From positions 1-6,942 of the forward strand of contig JAKLHH010000399.1 in NCBI GenBank assembly GCA_022710245.1: a DNA stretch of 6,942 nt. The letters are read 5' to 3'. The position numbers and the translations under genes were made by a program. This document shows, in pieces, positions 6,018-6,942 of this stretch. Source of the stretch: Myxococcota bacterium. Its GTDB lineage: Bacteria > Myxococcota > Polyangia > GCA-2747355 > JAKLHH01. The notes under the pieces were generated by a model. That model was not told the DNA's origin and made no database searches. It saw only the letters and a list, made by a program, of their open reading frames with translations. The first letter of the stretch is position 1. Each line of letters opens with the position of its first letter.

Positions 6018-6942
6018 TCAGCGGTAGAGCGGCGCGAGCAGCGTGTACGAGGCCGAGACGTAGCACGGCGCTCCGCTGGTCCGCGCGATCTTCAGCCACG
6101 GCTTGCCCTGCGCGTCGGTGGTGACGCGCGGCGCGCCCGCGCTGTCCGCCGCGGCGGTGAGCACGGCGGCCGAGGCGTGGACCGCGAGGACGGCGGCGGT
6201 GGTGGTGCCCGAGGCGCGGCAGTTCAGGGCGGAGGCGACGACCTCGTAGGTGTCCTGCGCGCGCAGCACCGCGTCCTCGATGGCGCCGTCGAGCCTGGGC
6301 GCGGGCAGGGAGCGGGCGGCCGGGGTGAGGTAGGTGAACGAGGCGGAGACGTAGCACGCCTTGCCCGAGCCGCGGGCCACGCGCAGCCAGGGCTTGCCGG
6401 TGCTCGCGTCCGTCGCGACGCGAGGCGCCGCGGCGCTGTCGGGCTGCGCCCAGAGCATCTGGCCGCGACCCAGCACGAGCTCGACGGGCTGCCCCGTCCC
6501 GGCCCCGCGCCGGCAGTTGAGCGTGTCGGTGTTCACCCGGTAGCTGTCCTGACCAGAGAGGACCTGCGTCGGGATGACGCCCGCGACGGCGGGGACCGGC
6601 GCGCCGCGGAGCTGCTCCAGGCCATCCATGAAGAGCAGGTAGTCCTCGGCCATCGTGCGCGGGGCGGCGTTGATGGCGGCCTTGACCGAGCAGGTCCCCG
6701 GCGTCGGCGCGCCGTTCTTGGTCGTGCAGACGACCTCGGCCTCGCAGCCGCGCAGGCTGCAGTCGAGGCTGTTGCCAGGGAAGGGGCTGTAGACCGACGT
6801 GCGGTCGCGCACCACGTCCGTCAGGCTCTGGCGGCAGGTGCTGCGCTTGACCGGGTCGACGCTCGGCGGGCAGAGGTAGTCGAAGACCACCTCCTGGAAG
6901 TCCCGCCGCGGCGAGGCAGGGTGAGGGGCTTGACCGAGGGGA
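6018..6942 (-). CDS. Secreted-type protein with two C-terminal SH3b-like domains (5' end missing)
   Basis: The last 307 codons are in the window, and the frame stays open to the right edge. An internal GTG at 6888-6890 is preceded directly by AGGAG with no spacer, so it is probably not the start. The first visible part (residues 1-110) has six Cys and resembles no family I know. Two similar domains follow, at about 131-205 and 228-307. Each runs D-x-Y-x-V...LNCR, then an Ala/Val-rich stretch, DS..APRV.TDA..GKPWL, and CYVSAS at the end. LN-x-R near the start and W-L in the second half are marks of bacterial SH3 (SH3b) domains, which often bind cell-wall peptides or mediate extracellular contacts. 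Each repeat carries one Cys after LN and one before YVSAS, probably a disulfide within the domain, which would imply an exported protein. Any catalytic or anchoring domain would be in the missing N-terminal part. Confidence 0.75.
   Translation of the reverse strand, partial: PLGQAPHPASPRRDFQEVVFDYLCPPSVDPVKRSTCRQSLTDVVRDRTSVYSPFPGNSLDCSLRGCEAEVVCTTKNGAPTPGTCSVKAAINAAPRTMAEDYLLFMDGLEQLRGAPVPAVAGVIPTQVLSGQDSYRVNTDTLNCRRGAGTGQPVELVLGRGQMLWAQPDSAAAPRVATDASTGKPWLRVARGSGKACYVSASFTYLTPAARSLPAPRLDGAIEDAVLRAQDTYEVVASALNCRASGTTTAAVLAVHASAAVLTAAADSAGAPRVTTDAQGKPWLKIARTSGAPCYVSASYTLLAPLYR
6021..6551 (-). repeat. Tandem SH3b-like domain repeat inside the coding region
   Basis: The two domains are encoded at about 6327-6551 and 6021-6260, separated by a 22-residue linker rich in Pro, Ala and Leu. 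They share LNCR, DS-A-APRV, GKPWL and CYVSAS at matching spacings, so they probably arose by duplication. The rest of each domain has diverged, which argues against a recent copy. Confidence 0.7.

Noticed and set aside
5965..6357. Alternative minus-strand frame over the SH3b gene
   Set aside because: It is Arg/His/Gly-rich shadow sequence, and the overlapping frame shows two matching SH3b-like domains.

Overview
The window is GC-rich and its reading frames use mostly G- or C-ending codons. It carries dense multiheme c-type cytochrome genes next to Cys-rich lipoproteins, an outer-membrane barrel and an SH3b-type protein. This mix suggests a high-GC, metal-reducing or myxobacteria-like lineage (Myxococcota / former Deltaproteobacteria, for example Anaeromyxobacter- or Geobacter-like). 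That assignment is inferred from style and gene families; there is no marker gene in the window.

Left part (1-4379, all + strand): an apparent extracellular electron transfer operon. It starts with the 3' end of a multiheme cytochrome of the CxxxxCH...CxxCH type known from Geobacter (3 hemes visible). A secreted beta-barrel porin-like protein (294-1703) follows, with a 4-base GTGA overlap. A 13-heme lipoprotein cytochrome (1700-2785) comes next, with a 4-base ATGA overlap. After a 148-base gap containing two inverted repeats, a NapC/NirT-type inner-membrane cytochrome with three membrane helices and six hemes (2934-4379) ends the block. Read together these form a plausible path: quinol pool, inner-membrane cytochrome, periplasmic or lipid-anchored cytochrome, porin sheath, outer cytochrome. 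At least 22 hemes are encoded, using three attachment spacings (CX2CH, CX3CH, CX4CH).

Right part (4380-6942): unrelated-looking cell-envelope genes. A small Cys-rich lipoprotein (- strand, 4479-4841) converges on the cytochrome operon. A 191-base divergent region rich in inverted repeats separates it from a secreted beta-barrel-like protein (+ strand, 5033-5971). A perfect 9-bp hairpin, probably a terminator serving both strands, lies between that gene and the 3' portion of a secreted-type protein with two tandem SH3b-like domains (- strand, 6018 to beyond the window edge).

No RNA gene, CRISPR array, insertion sequence or integration site was seen. No stretch longer than about 200 bases lacks a gene.
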